A stretch of DNA of 64,000 nt, taken from NCBI RefSeq assembly GCF_964355755.1, contig NC_092674.1, positions 1,307,001-1,371,000 on the forward strand. The letters are read 5' to 3'. Position 1 is the first letter of the stretch, and the number at the start of each line of letters is the position of its first letter. Under the pieces are notes generated by a model. The model saw only the letters and a program-made list of their open reading frames with translations, was not told the DNA's origin and ran no database searches. The DNA is from Antedon mediterranea. Its lineage: Eukaryota > Echinodermata > Crinoidea > Comatulida > Antedonidae. This document shows positions 12,098 to 22,705 of the stretch, in pieces. The position numbers and the translations under genes are program-made.

Positions 12098-15000
12098 TTA
12101 ATAAAATCCTGTTTTGTTCTGGTCCTTTTGATTTCCAGATCTCTCAAAGAACATGAAATCCTACAAAGAATAAAAACAAATATGATTATGTTTTTTTCGT
12201 TTTGAATGCCAATGACATTATACTCAAACATTATACAGCAGTACTTGATTATATATGATTATTATTTTTTAGTTAACCTTATTTATTTGAGGGTGAACCT
12301 AAACAGCCTATGCCGACAATCAAGGGGCCCTCATGATGAGTTATGATGACGTGTCTGTGTGTGACAGTGGCTGTGTGTATACTAGTACACCAGGGTAACC
12401 CCCTACTCGGCTCGAAAGTACTAGGTTCTTTAAAGTGCTCATGAGCTAGATGTGTACACTGGACCTATAGTTTATATGGTCCTTATCTGAGAAGACTCAT
12501 TCTACCACCAGAACTATGGAGCAAGTGAGGCTCGAACCCTTGCTAAAGTTATGGCTATGTATTACGGTAAAACCGTCTTAACCGCTTGACCACTAACTCA
12601 ATTATTGTGATTATTTATTTTATAAAATTTATTCAAATAATATACTAAATATAAAAATATATACTTAATAATAAATATATAACTTACAATAAGGAAGCAG
12701 GCACCCAACATTACGGCTTTGATGTTCACGTCCAAATCCATCGGGAATGAGATTCCAAAATTGTCAGCATCAGTGAAGGCTTCCTTGGCGAAACCAGACC
12801 ATTGCTTTGAAATTTTTCCAACTTTTGTGCTACCATCAGCAGACAAAACCTAGACAATAAAACAGCATCATTTATGATTACAAAAAAGATCAGTGATCTC
12901 AATTTGCTTCAGAGAACAATGGCTTACATTCTTAAGCTCTGTCTACAATATCAAACTTTATGTGACAAAAACATGTGATGTGCCCATATATGGAAACAAT
13001 GACATCATATCACTACCATAATAGGGCATATCACTACCATAATAGGGCATATCACTACCATAATAGGGCATATCACTACCATAATAGGGCATATCACTAC
13101 CATAATAGGGCATATCACTACCATAATAGGGCATGTCACTTTTTTTTGTAAAAATAGTGTAGACAGTGGATTCCATTAAAATCGCTACACGCGCAGATGT
13201 CGCCGACGCAATCGGGAGGGCTCACCGATTCATCGCAGTCAAATCGACAAAGTTCAACCATGTTCAACTTTGCCGATTGTGTCGGCGATGAATCGTATAC
13301 GCGTACCAAAGAATATTTAGCGCTCGCGTACTAGATCCCCGATAAATTCTAGCGTTTCCATAGAATCGCTACGCTCTGTCCTGTAGCGATTTTAGGGAAA
13401 CCCGGCTTTAATAAACATCATCTTTAAAACTTACATCAAACTCAACATCACCGCACATGTTCCATGTACACAGAGGGCCGCTTATTTTCAAGATGGTCTC
13501 CTCGTTCGCATTCTCAATTGTAAATTGTGGGTAACAGACACTCCATGATTGTTTCACGTAGCCAACCACAGTTCCTGGTGGTGCGCATACTTCAAGTTTT
13601 TGAAGACAGCTAAAATATAATAATAAAGATAAGTATTAATATAATATGGATAACTACCAGAATTATGTGGTAACAAACCTAGGCACTTTACGAGGTTTAA
13701 TTGCAGAAAGGCTTGTCAATTTTATATTATTTAAGTATACAAAAATAGCTTTGAAAAAGATAAACAATTTGTAGTAGTAAGCGCAAACTTTTCTATCCAT
13801 TTTTATTAAGCTCTGTCTATACTATCAAACTAGTTTGACAAAAAAAAGTATGATGTGCTCAAATATGGTAGTGATATGTTTAAATATAGTAATGATATGA
13901 CATGTCCATATATGGGCACATCACATTTTTTTGTCACATAGTTTGATACTGTAGAAAATGCAATAACAAATACTGTAGGTGCAAGAATCCTTCCTCTGTT
14001 TTAAAAAATGAATAAAGTTCGACTGCAAATGGCCGTACAATGGCTTTAATATAGTACATTTGTTTAAGCTTTTTTGTAGTAATTTATTGCAAAAAACAAT
14101 AATTAAAATTCAGTAAACCAGGAGAAAATGTGAAAAACCGGAATCACAGGGGTAGACCGGGAAAAAAACCTACGTATACATGGTCACATATGTATTTACT
14201 GTAATAATTGCAATTATCATGGGAAAGCTACAGTAAAAATAATTGAATTGTGTATTAATATGAAAAAAAAAAAAATAAAGAATTATATTGTTTTCAACAG
14301 ATAGTAGATCAGTAAAATAGTTAATAATTAAACACTACAAAGCTAGATATTAATAAACCAAATAACTGATTTCAAGTGTCAAAGGGCATACCCTAAATCT
14401 TCTGAAACACAGAGTCCTTAACCTTATGCGGAAAAAAAAACATAACATTTTATACTACAGTAAATATATTTAGTATAATATTAATATAAACACTTGTTTT
14501 CAAATTAAATTTTTCAATGAAAGTTCATAGGACACTGTACTTACCAAAAACACCAACACGATGTACAACGCAGAGGCCTGGATAGATGCATTACCTCCTT
14601 AGTACCATTGTCCAAAATCTTCATATCAAACGGCCTAGAATTTCCACAACAGTTACGGGTACAACAATCCGTATCTATTTAAATGATGTTATGAGAACTT
14701 TAAATACAACAATTAAATTGTTTTGTAGTTATTTATTTCTGCCATATTTTTCTTTAGGATCTTGCATGTGACACATTGTTTTCTTTTAAAGCTCTGTCTA
14801 CACTATCAAACTTTGTGACATAAAAAGTGTGATGTGCCCAAATATGATATGCTTAAATATAGTTAGTAGTGATATGACATTATATCATACCCATATATGG
14901 GCACATCACATTTTGTTTGTGACATAAAGTTTGATAATGTAAAGCTTCAATACAAGATACCCATACCCTTTAAAATGTCTTAATTATTAATTGTGTTTAT

Positions 15001-18000
15001 ATTGACATAATATTAAAATACTACATGTTCTTGAAATGAAACATCAAAATGAAAGTTGTCTATAAATTATGAAAAAGTATAAATATTATAAGAAATGTTA
15101 TGATATTGGTTGGATACTGTTAACATAAGCAACACACAAAACTGGTAAAATGTTTACAGTTTCAGGAAGAAGCTGATTAAGAGAGGTTTAAAAGAGAAAA
15201 AAAAAACGTCATGACATACCCTCAGCAGCAAAGTACACCTGCTGACCCAGCGTATTCTTTATCACATACTTGTTGTTGGTTTCAAAGCTGGTGAAAGCTA
15301 GCAAGAAAAAAAACAAGTAATATTTAAAGTTTTAAGATTATCACTATGATTCTGAAAGCTCAAGAAAATGATATCAACATTACAATAACATGAGAGCGGC
15401 ATAATCTCAATACAAAACAATGTAACAGCTCAAAATAATAGAATATAATTATGATTTAATAGGGTACCCCTAGCATTAGGAAGATTTCGATTTGTAAAGA
15501 AAAAGGAGTAAGTTTAGGTTAAATTATTACAATTATAATTCAACCCTGTTAATGGTGACGTTTGGTCACTGTAGGGTGATGATGAAATAAAAAAAAAAAA
15601 AAAAAAATTACAATATGAGCATGTAAGTTGGGATGTACAGAACCTACAGACGTTAAGCAGTTCCTAAGCCAAGGTCATGACCGACGACACGACTCAATGC
15701 CGAGGTCATCACAAATAGACATAAAGTCAGGTCAAGATCATTTTGTTAAAATCGCAATGAACTCGTCCCGGCTTCAGAATAAAAGCGGTGTCCTCAGACA
15801 TCGCGTCAGCTGGTAAGCGACATCATCACTTCCTAGTAGATCTTAATCAAATTTCCTGCCTATATACTGTAGGTTAGGATGTATCATACTGTACTGTAAA
15901 ATATTGCTAAAATTGTTTGATGTCTGGACTTCACTGGTAGGAATTAAATTTGATTTGAGTATTGACTGCTGAACGTCTAGAGACTGATAAATGGCAACCT
16001 ACAGTATAGAACCTTTGCCCTTTGAGATCACATTTACTTATTATTACAGCCTCTAATACTAACCTAGCAAAGGTCTTGTTCAATAAATACTTTATTTCCT
16101 GAAACAAAATAGTGAGTAAGTGCCTTATACAATGTTTTCCATGACAAAAAACAAAAGAAGCCATGAAATATTAGAAATATAAATGATGATGAATGATGAA
16201 GAGGAATATATTTATTCACGAAACTGATGTACAGTACAACTCATTCACTCAACATCGATCACAAGACTGATGTACAGTACAACTCATTCACTCAACATCG
16301 ATCACAAGACTGATGTACAGTACAACTCATTCACTCAACATCGATCACAAGACTGATGTTCAGTACAACTCATTCACTCAACATCGATCATAAGACTGAT
16401 GTACAGTACAACTCATTCACTCAACATCGATCACAAGACTGATGTACAGTACAACTCATTCAATCAACATCGATCACAAGACTGATGTACAGTACAACTC
16501 ATTCAATCAACATCGATCACAAGACTGATGTACAGTACAACTCATTCAATCAACATCGATCACAAGACTGATGTACAGTACAACTCATTCAATCCACATC
16601 GATCACAAGACTGATGTACAGTACAACTCATTCAATCAACATCGATCACAAGACTGATGTACAGTACAACTCATTCACTCAACATCAATCACAAGACTGA
16701 TGTACAGTACAACTCATTCAATCAACATCGATCACAAGACTGATGTACAGTACAACTCATTCAATCAACATCGATCACAAGACTGATGTACAGTACAACT
16801 CATTCACTCAACATCGATCACAAGACTGATGTACAGTACAACTCATTCACTCAACATCGATCACAAGACTGATGTACAGTACAACTCATTCAATCAACAT
16901 CGATCACAAGACTGATGTACAGTACAACTCATTCACTCAACATCGATCATAAGACTGATGTACAGTACAACTCATTCACTCAACATCGATCACAAGACTG
17001 ATGTACAGTACAACTCATTCAATCAACATCGATCACAAGACTGATGTACAGTACAACTCATTCAATCAACATCGATCACAAGACTGATGTACCGTACAAC
17101 TCATTCAATCAACATCAATCACAAGACTGATGTACAGTACAACTCATTCACTCAACATCGATCACAAGACTGATGTACAGTACAACTCATTCAATCAACA
17201 TCGATCACAAGACTGATGTACAGTACAACTCATTCAATCAACATCGATCACAAGACTGATGTACAGTACAACTCATTCACTCAACATCAATCACAAGACT
17301 GATGTACAGTACAACTCATTCAATCAACATCGATCACAAGACTGATGTACAGTACAACTCATTCAATCAACATCGATCACAAGACTGATGTACAGTACAA
17401 CTCATTCACTCAACATCGATCACAAGACTGATGTACAGTACAACTCATTCAATCAACATCAATCACAAGACTGATGTACAGTACAACTCATTCACTCAAC
17501 ATCGATCACAAGACTGATGTACAGTACAACTCATTCACTCAACATCGATCACAAGACTGATGTACAGTACAACTCATTCAATCAACATCGATCACAAGAC
17601 TGATGTACAGTACAACTCATTCAATCAACATCGATCACAAGACTGATGTACAGTACAACTCATTCAATCAACATCGATCACAAGACTGATGTACAGTACA
17701 ACTCATTCAATCAACATCGATCACAAGACTGATGTACAGTACAACTCATTCAATCAACATCAATCACAAGACTGATGTACAGTACAACTCATTCAATCAA
17801 CATCGATCACAAGACTGATGTACAGTACAACTCATTCAATCAACATCAATCACAAGACTGATGTACAGTACAACTCATTCAATCAACATCGATCACAAGA
17901 CTGATGTACAGTACAACTCATTCAATCAACATCAATCACAAGACTGATGTACAGTACAACTCATTCAATCAACATCGATCACAAGACTGATGTACAGTAC

Positions 18001-21000
18001 AACTCATTCAATCAACATCGATCACAAGACTGATGTACAGTACAACTCATTCAATCAACATCAATCACAAGACTGATGTACAGTACAACTCATTCAATCA
18101 ACATCGATCACAAGACTGATGTACAGTACAACTCATTCAATCAACATCGATCACAAGACTGATGTACAGTACAACTCATTCCATCAACATCGATCACAAG
18201 ACTGATGTACAGTACAACTCATTCAATCAACATCAATCACAAGACTGATGTACAGTACAACTCATTCAATCAACATCGATCACAAGACTGATGTACAGTA
18301 CAACTCATTCAATCAACATCGATCACAAGACTGATGTACAGTACAACTCATTCAATCAACATCGATCACAAGATTGTGATATTACAAAAAAATCCATCAC
18401 CATTTTTACCGCTCTGTTCTGCAGCACTTTGAAGTGCCAAATAACTGTGTTATATTAACTGTACACAAACTGAAAAACATTTTTTGGTGACGTGGAACTG
18501 AAGAAATCAACAATACAAGATTAATTATTAAAGTCATAATTTATCCATTCGAATTAAAAATTAAATCATATTTTAGTGATTCAATTAAATCCCTTTTTAT
18601 TATTCAAAAGAATTAAACAAATTGTAATCGAAATCGTCTTGGTATATCAATGATTAATGGAAGTCTACAAACTATGTAAATATTGTATTCCATTAGTGTT
18701 ATGATTATGTTTACTGAATAAATCTACTTGTAACCAAGTAACTATGGCGATAAGCTGATTTACATAACAGTTTAACATTAAGTAATGTTAAATATTATTC
18801 ATTCTTATGAACACAAAATAAATTAATTTGTGTACAAGTGTAACATACTTACAAGTGGAGTGGAATATGATTATAAAATTATTATTATAAAGTACTAGGG
18901 GTAGAGAATAAATATAATAACCCGGTTGTAAACATGACCTCACCCAATAACAATGTCAAAGATAGCACTATGTAAATAGTTTTGTAATTCAGGTCAACAA
19001 ATAGGTGAAGGATATATGTACAGTGCTGTATACTGAAAAAATATACACTTAATAATGTAAACATACGGAACACATAAAGTTGATTTATGTAAAAAGATAA
19101 TCACATATATAAAAATATTACTGGTATTAATAATAATAAATATTTTATTTTAACACGGAAAAGCTTGTATCATCACCTCAATACAAAAACGTATTCTTCA
19201 TTATCATTTTTTTAGTTTCGTTATTCCGTCACAAAACTAATAAAAACAGGGACATTAAATTATTAAAATTTTATTTGCAGTACCATGAACCTATAAATTA
19301 GACCTAATTGATATGGCTATGGTAGCACTACAGTATCTAGTACAAAGAGATGCATCATTGGTTATTGTGAAATGGAATTGAGTAGCTGTTTTATTGCTGA
19401 ATTATTACAGGAGAAAATTATAATCAATTTGTTGATGGATCTTATCAATCAAACTGTCATGTCTTGTAGATCCTGTTTTCTAAATTACTGGTTTCTTTCT
19501 AAACAATTAAAATGTTAATTTAACATTAATAGAGCATACCGGTAGGTGTTGTATATTAATATGAAAAGAAAATTCATATAATTAACACATTTTCAAGACG
19601 ACCCCTAAAACTATTTAATTGTAACACCTGGTCAATAACTACCTTTCAAGTTTATTCAATACAAACAAACATGTCAATAATCTATAAAGTATTACTTACA
19701 TTCTAGTCTAAAGTAGATAGAGGATGTCTATAATAAAGCTGGGGGTGTACCATGTGTGGTTTCAACAAGGACAACTTCCTGGTTTGAGGTTAGGTAGGGA
19801 GGAACCAGGAAGCTAACAAGGTGCAAGACAGAGATACTGTATCTCAACAGAAGCTGCTCCACAAACTACTGTGTACAAACATGCAGAGTGGAGGACCTAC
19901 ATTTCTGATTTTACGTTCCCTGGAGACTTTAAAATGATCATTAACATCATCCCTTGTTGTAATACATCATATATTTATTATAATAGTCTAATTAGACTCA
20001 TGTCTATTTTCCTATCATTGTCCTGAAGATCGTTGTACAGTAGCACAACAATACAGGAGTAGTAATATAATAATCTATTTCCTTTATTACACATGGTGTA
20101 CCGTAAAACTAAACTTTAAATTAAACTTTACATTATATAATAGTTTTGTCTTAGAAATTTGCTGGTATGTTTATTGAAAAAAAGTAATCAAATTATTACT
20201 GCACATGGGGGTTAATTTTAGGGGGTTAATTTTAAGGGGGTCAACCTGAATTTTAAGGATCCTATATTATGTGTACAGTATACATTTTGGTAAAATGTAG
20301 GCACATCACGCTTTTTCTGTCAAACTAGTTTGATAGTGTAGACAGAAGTTTCTGTACTTAACTGTATAAAATCAATTCTTTATTAATACATCAAAACAAA
20401 TTTAATAACCTTATCATCAAGAAGGCAAGCAAAAAACAAACAAATAAACAACATCAGAACTTTAAAAAACAAATAATCATGTCTCCTAAATTAATAAACA
20501 TTTGTTCAAGATTTACCTTCTAAGAGCTCAACTTGCTGGTGTACCAACAGTTGATCAATCTGGGTGAGATATTCCAGCCCAGGAGGACAGTTTGAAATCT
20601 GCTGCGGTACAGGCATCCACGTTGACGCCACCGTGCCTGGCGGTGCAGGGGGTTGTCCAGCACCCTGAGGCTGACCATAAGGATTAGGCTGTTGTCCCTC
20701 AGGTGGTGGGTAAGGTTGGTTGCCTTGAGGGGGAGGGTAAGGTTGGTTTACAGTTACTGGTTGTACTGGAGGATAAAATGGTTGTTGTCCATAGCCTATG
20801 GATAGAATTTATACAAATTGTTGTCAATATTTACACAGTTGACAGTATTCATTGTATTCATTGTATTCATTGTATACTCAAATGTTTACAGACAATGTGT
20901 CACAGCTGAAATTCTCAAATTAAATCGTTTTCAACAATCATTACAGTTCACTGTCCCAAAAACCTTTTTTATTGAGGTCCTAAATGTCCCAAATTTAAAA

Positions 21001-21611
21001 TTAAAATACAAAAACAGACATAATTGGTCAACCCAAGGGTGTCTGGCATTGAAAGAGTGAACTGTGTAGAGTTTACATTTTAAACTAAAATGTTAGAGAG
21101 AGACATAATTATACTTACCATGAAATGAATGTGAAGACATGGAATGAAAAAGAAATATATGATATTATTAAATAAAATAGAACATTGTAAGGATGAGGAA
21201 AAGGTTTTTAATTATGAAATGGAATAGTAAAATGAAAACTTCTTTTAAAACAGTCTTGAATTGATATAACCATCAAAATTATTTTGATGTTTATTTCAAG
21301 TAGTTATATTTTAAATATAATATAATCAATTTCAGTTAATGAGTTTCTACAGTATTACATTTTAAAACAATTGATAGAATATGAAAAACTCTTAACAACT
21401 ACATTTTAGGGAATACAGTTGTAAGTAAATGCAGGCTAAGAAATCAATATTAACTTATTAAATGTATTCATTGTTGTGTTGTACACAGTACTCATTAAAA
21501 TACTAATTCCAAGAAAATCTAAAAACTGCTAATAACAAAAAATCAAGGTTATTAACTTAGTAATGAGATAAAATTAGAAACTTGAATAATGATATACTAA
21601 CCGTCTGCCAT
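12098..21611 (-). CDS. PLSCR: Phospholipid scramblase, 298 aa
   Basis: Phospholipid scramblases are membrane proteins linked to Ca2+-dependent lipid flipping. Seven coding exons (minus): 21611-21602, 20795-20517, 15297-15220, 14674-14545, 13609-13435, 12849-12688, 12160-12098; 897 nt with every phase joining. Residues 4-75 are Pro/Gln-rich (repeated QPYPPP), the usual N-terminal extension. The scramblase core follows: [49 protein letters not shown] Cys cluster at about 157-167 (CTSCWCFCC) is a likely palmitoylation site. Residues 250-264 ([15 protein letters not shown]) match the Ca2+-binding segment. A C-terminal membrane helix spans about 265-283 ([16 protein letters not shown]). The first coding exon is only 10 nt, and a second possible first exon lies at 21119-21140. 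The gene is head-to-head with PIPOX. Its 5.2-kb second intron carries a 43-bp minisatellite. Confidence 0.95.
12288..12598 (-). repeat. tRNA-derived SINE
   Basis: On the minus strand the head carries an A-box-like TAGTGGTCAAGCGG (near 12582-12595) and a B-box-like GGTTCGAGCC (near 12529-12538), resembling a Ser/Leu-type tRNA. A body of about 240 bp follows. The far end (GAGGGTGAACCTAAACAGCC near 12290) resembles a stretch at 24.31-24.35 kb, suggesting a shared SINE tail. It is in the last PLSCR intron. Confidence 0.6.
12932..13168. mobile_element. MITE family A, copy 5, with internal 21-bp expansion
   Basis: Left end TTAAGCTCTGTCTACAATAT, right end AATAGTGTAGACAG. The word CATATCACTACCATAATAGGG is reiterated about six to seven times at 13.00-13.13 kb. 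This is the family's CACTACCATA motif grown into a microarray, which produces an open frame of repeated MPYYGSD with no gene meaning. Confidence 0.85.
13169..13404. mobile_element. MITE family E (inverted repeat) abutting copy 5 of family A
   Basis: The left end GGATTCCATTAAAATCGCTA is mirrored by TAGCGATTTTAGGGAAACCC at the right. The centre contains a perfect smaller palindrome, CAAAGTTCAACCATGTTCAA followed by CTTTG. It is less AT-rich than its surroundings and directly joins the end of a family A element, suggesting nested or adjacent insertion. Confidence 0.6.
13807..13957. mobile_element. MITE family A, copy 6
   Basis: Left end TTAAGCTCTGTCTATACTAT plus the arm CAAACTAGTTTGACAAAAAA; the right arm GTCACATAGTTTGATACTGTAG is decayed. 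It is in a PLSCR intron. Confidence 0.8.
14789..14946. mobile_element. MITE family A, copy 7
   Basis: Left end AAAGCTCTGTCTACACTATC, with internal ATGTGCCCAAATATGATATG and ATATATGGGCACATCACATT; the right end GTTTGATAATGTAAAGCTT is decayed. It is about 110 bp 5' of PLSCR exon 4, in the intron. Confidence 0.8.
16216..18374. repeat. 43-bp minisatellite, about 50 copies, in PLSCR intron 2
   Basis: The unit ACTGATGTACAGTACAACTC plus ATTCAATCAACATCGATCACAAG is repeated for about 2.16 kb. Two positions vary repeatedly: C or A in TTCA(C/A)TC, and G or A in ATC(G/A)ATC. TTCACTC dominates the left end and TTCAATC the right, while the ATCAATC form recurs mainly in the right half. Each unit contains the palindrome ATCGAT and the word GTACAGTAC. 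No coding content. Confidence 0.97.
20295..20348. mobile_element. MITE family A, copy 8 (right half only)
   Basis: Only the right arm survives (GGCACATCACG, then GTCAAACTAGTTTGATAGTG and TAGACAGAAGTT). No left end is visible upstream. Confidence 0.6.
20941..21066. mobile_element. MITE family C, copy 1
   Basis: Short inverse ends (CAGTTCAC at left, GTGAACTG at right) enclose TGTCCCAAAAACC at left and AGGGTGTCTGGCATTGAAAG at right. Related copies are at 39.2 and 43.7 kb, where the right arm reads GTCTGGTATTGGAAGAGTTA. Confidence 0.55.
21119..21140 (-). CDS. Possible alternative first exon of PLSCR
   Basis: On the minus strand ATGTCTTCACATTCATTTCATG is followed by a strong donor GTAAGTAT. It would supply MSSHSFH and end in the same phase as the annotated first exon, so it joins the proline-rich exon in frame. 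No 3' splice site precedes it, as expected for a first exon. Expression is unknown. Confidence 0.4.
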
Positions 21612-22705
21612 TTTTCAATTAGTTTACTGTATGTTCAATATTCCTGTAATAAAAATTCAAAAACTTAAATAATAACTGGCAATGTAATTAAGTAAAGTAA
21701 TATTTTAATGTTTAATAATCATAATTATTAATATTATTTTATAAAATAATAAATCATATTGAATATTCCATATTTATAAATGGTTTATTATTATTTATTA
21801 ATAATTAAATAATGATTAGGCCTACTACTTAATTCTTGTGCTGCTGCTACCTACTACTACTAGGAGGCTAGCCTAGTTTTAACAAAGATAGGGCCTAGGC
21901 CGAGATGTAGTAGGTAGTTAATAGGGTAGGTGAGGTAGGAAGGGCCGGCCGGGGCCCTCACTGTGCTGTCTAGTAGGCTAGCCCCTACCTAGCTAGCCTA
22001 GCTAATGTAATGCTAGGGTATGCCTCTCTCTAACTGGTTTAACTTTAGTTAGGCATGTCATAACCGGTATAAATAATAAAAATAGTTTTAAAATGTACAT
22101 AAGGTATAAAAAATCAATTAAATGCATTTACATACAGTTGAGAAAAGTGGTGTTTTATTGTCCAAAAACACTCTGTGACAGTTTCGATAACACACCTACG
22201 CTCGTCTCGTCTCGTCGCGTCGTCGTACACACACAAAACGCCCAAAAAAACACACACGTCCAGAGGTCGTGTCCTTTCCGCATGGATGAGTTCACACTAT
22301 TAACTACTGTACACTGGAATTACATCGTTTGTCTATGCACCCCCTGCTGATTATAGTTTAGATTGTATTTATAGAAATTAGACCACTCCATAATTTATCA
22401 ATGTATACAAAAGAGATAGTAACTGATGACTATAAACAAGAATAAGTGAAATGGAAATTAATTTAGTAATATAATCATAAAAACTGTGTAAATAAGTAGA
22501 CCCTATCATATCTCTGCACTAACAATATTCTCGACTTGTGATTGGTCAAAACTATAAAGAGGGCGACAGACCACACCAAGACTCGAGAAGAAGTCGATTG
22601 TTATGATCAAAGATCGTATAGCGCCACGTAGTGGCGCTATAGTATCTTTGGTTATGATGTACAGTAATTAATTTTGCAAAAACAAAACAAAAACAACTTG
22701 AGAAC
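21612..22705. promoter_or_regulatory. Divergent PLSCR/PIPOX intergenic region
   Basis: This 1.1-kb stretch separates the two start codons. On the PLSCR side, a minus-strand 3' splice site near 21644 implies a 5' UTR intron. A GGCCTA/CTAGC-rich patch occupies about 21815-22020 and a CGT-rich patch about 22195-22270. On the PIPOX side are an ATTGG (inverted CCAAT) at 22541 and TATAAA at 22553-22558, plausible core promoter elements given the 150 bp to the ATG. A 41-bp palindrome follows at 22609-22649. Confidence 0.5.
22609..22649. promoter_or_regulatory. Near-perfect palindrome in the predicted PIPOX 5' UTR
   Basis: Two 19-nt arms (22609-22627 and 22631-22649) are inverse at 17 of 19 positions around a 3-nt centre; the core is TATAGCGCCAC/GTGGCGCTATA. 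If transcription starts shortly after the TATA box at 22553, it would form a stable hairpin about 57 nt before the PIPOX ATG. It could equally be a protein-binding palindrome or a very small mobile element. Confidence 0.7.

Noticed and set aside
2650-12598. tRNA genes at 2.65 and 12.53 kb
   Set aside because: A- and B-box words are present, but no seven-base-pair acceptor stem or normal anticodon arm could be folded. They fit SINE heads better.
15628-15816. 62-aa frame in a less AT-rich stretch of PLSCR intron 2
   Set aside because: No family resemblance and no splice signals in phase with PLSCR. It may be an old repeat.
1-18374. CRISPR-like appearance of the regular arrays
   Set aside because: There are no unique spacers; units are directly contiguous and the genome is animal. 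These are minisatellites.
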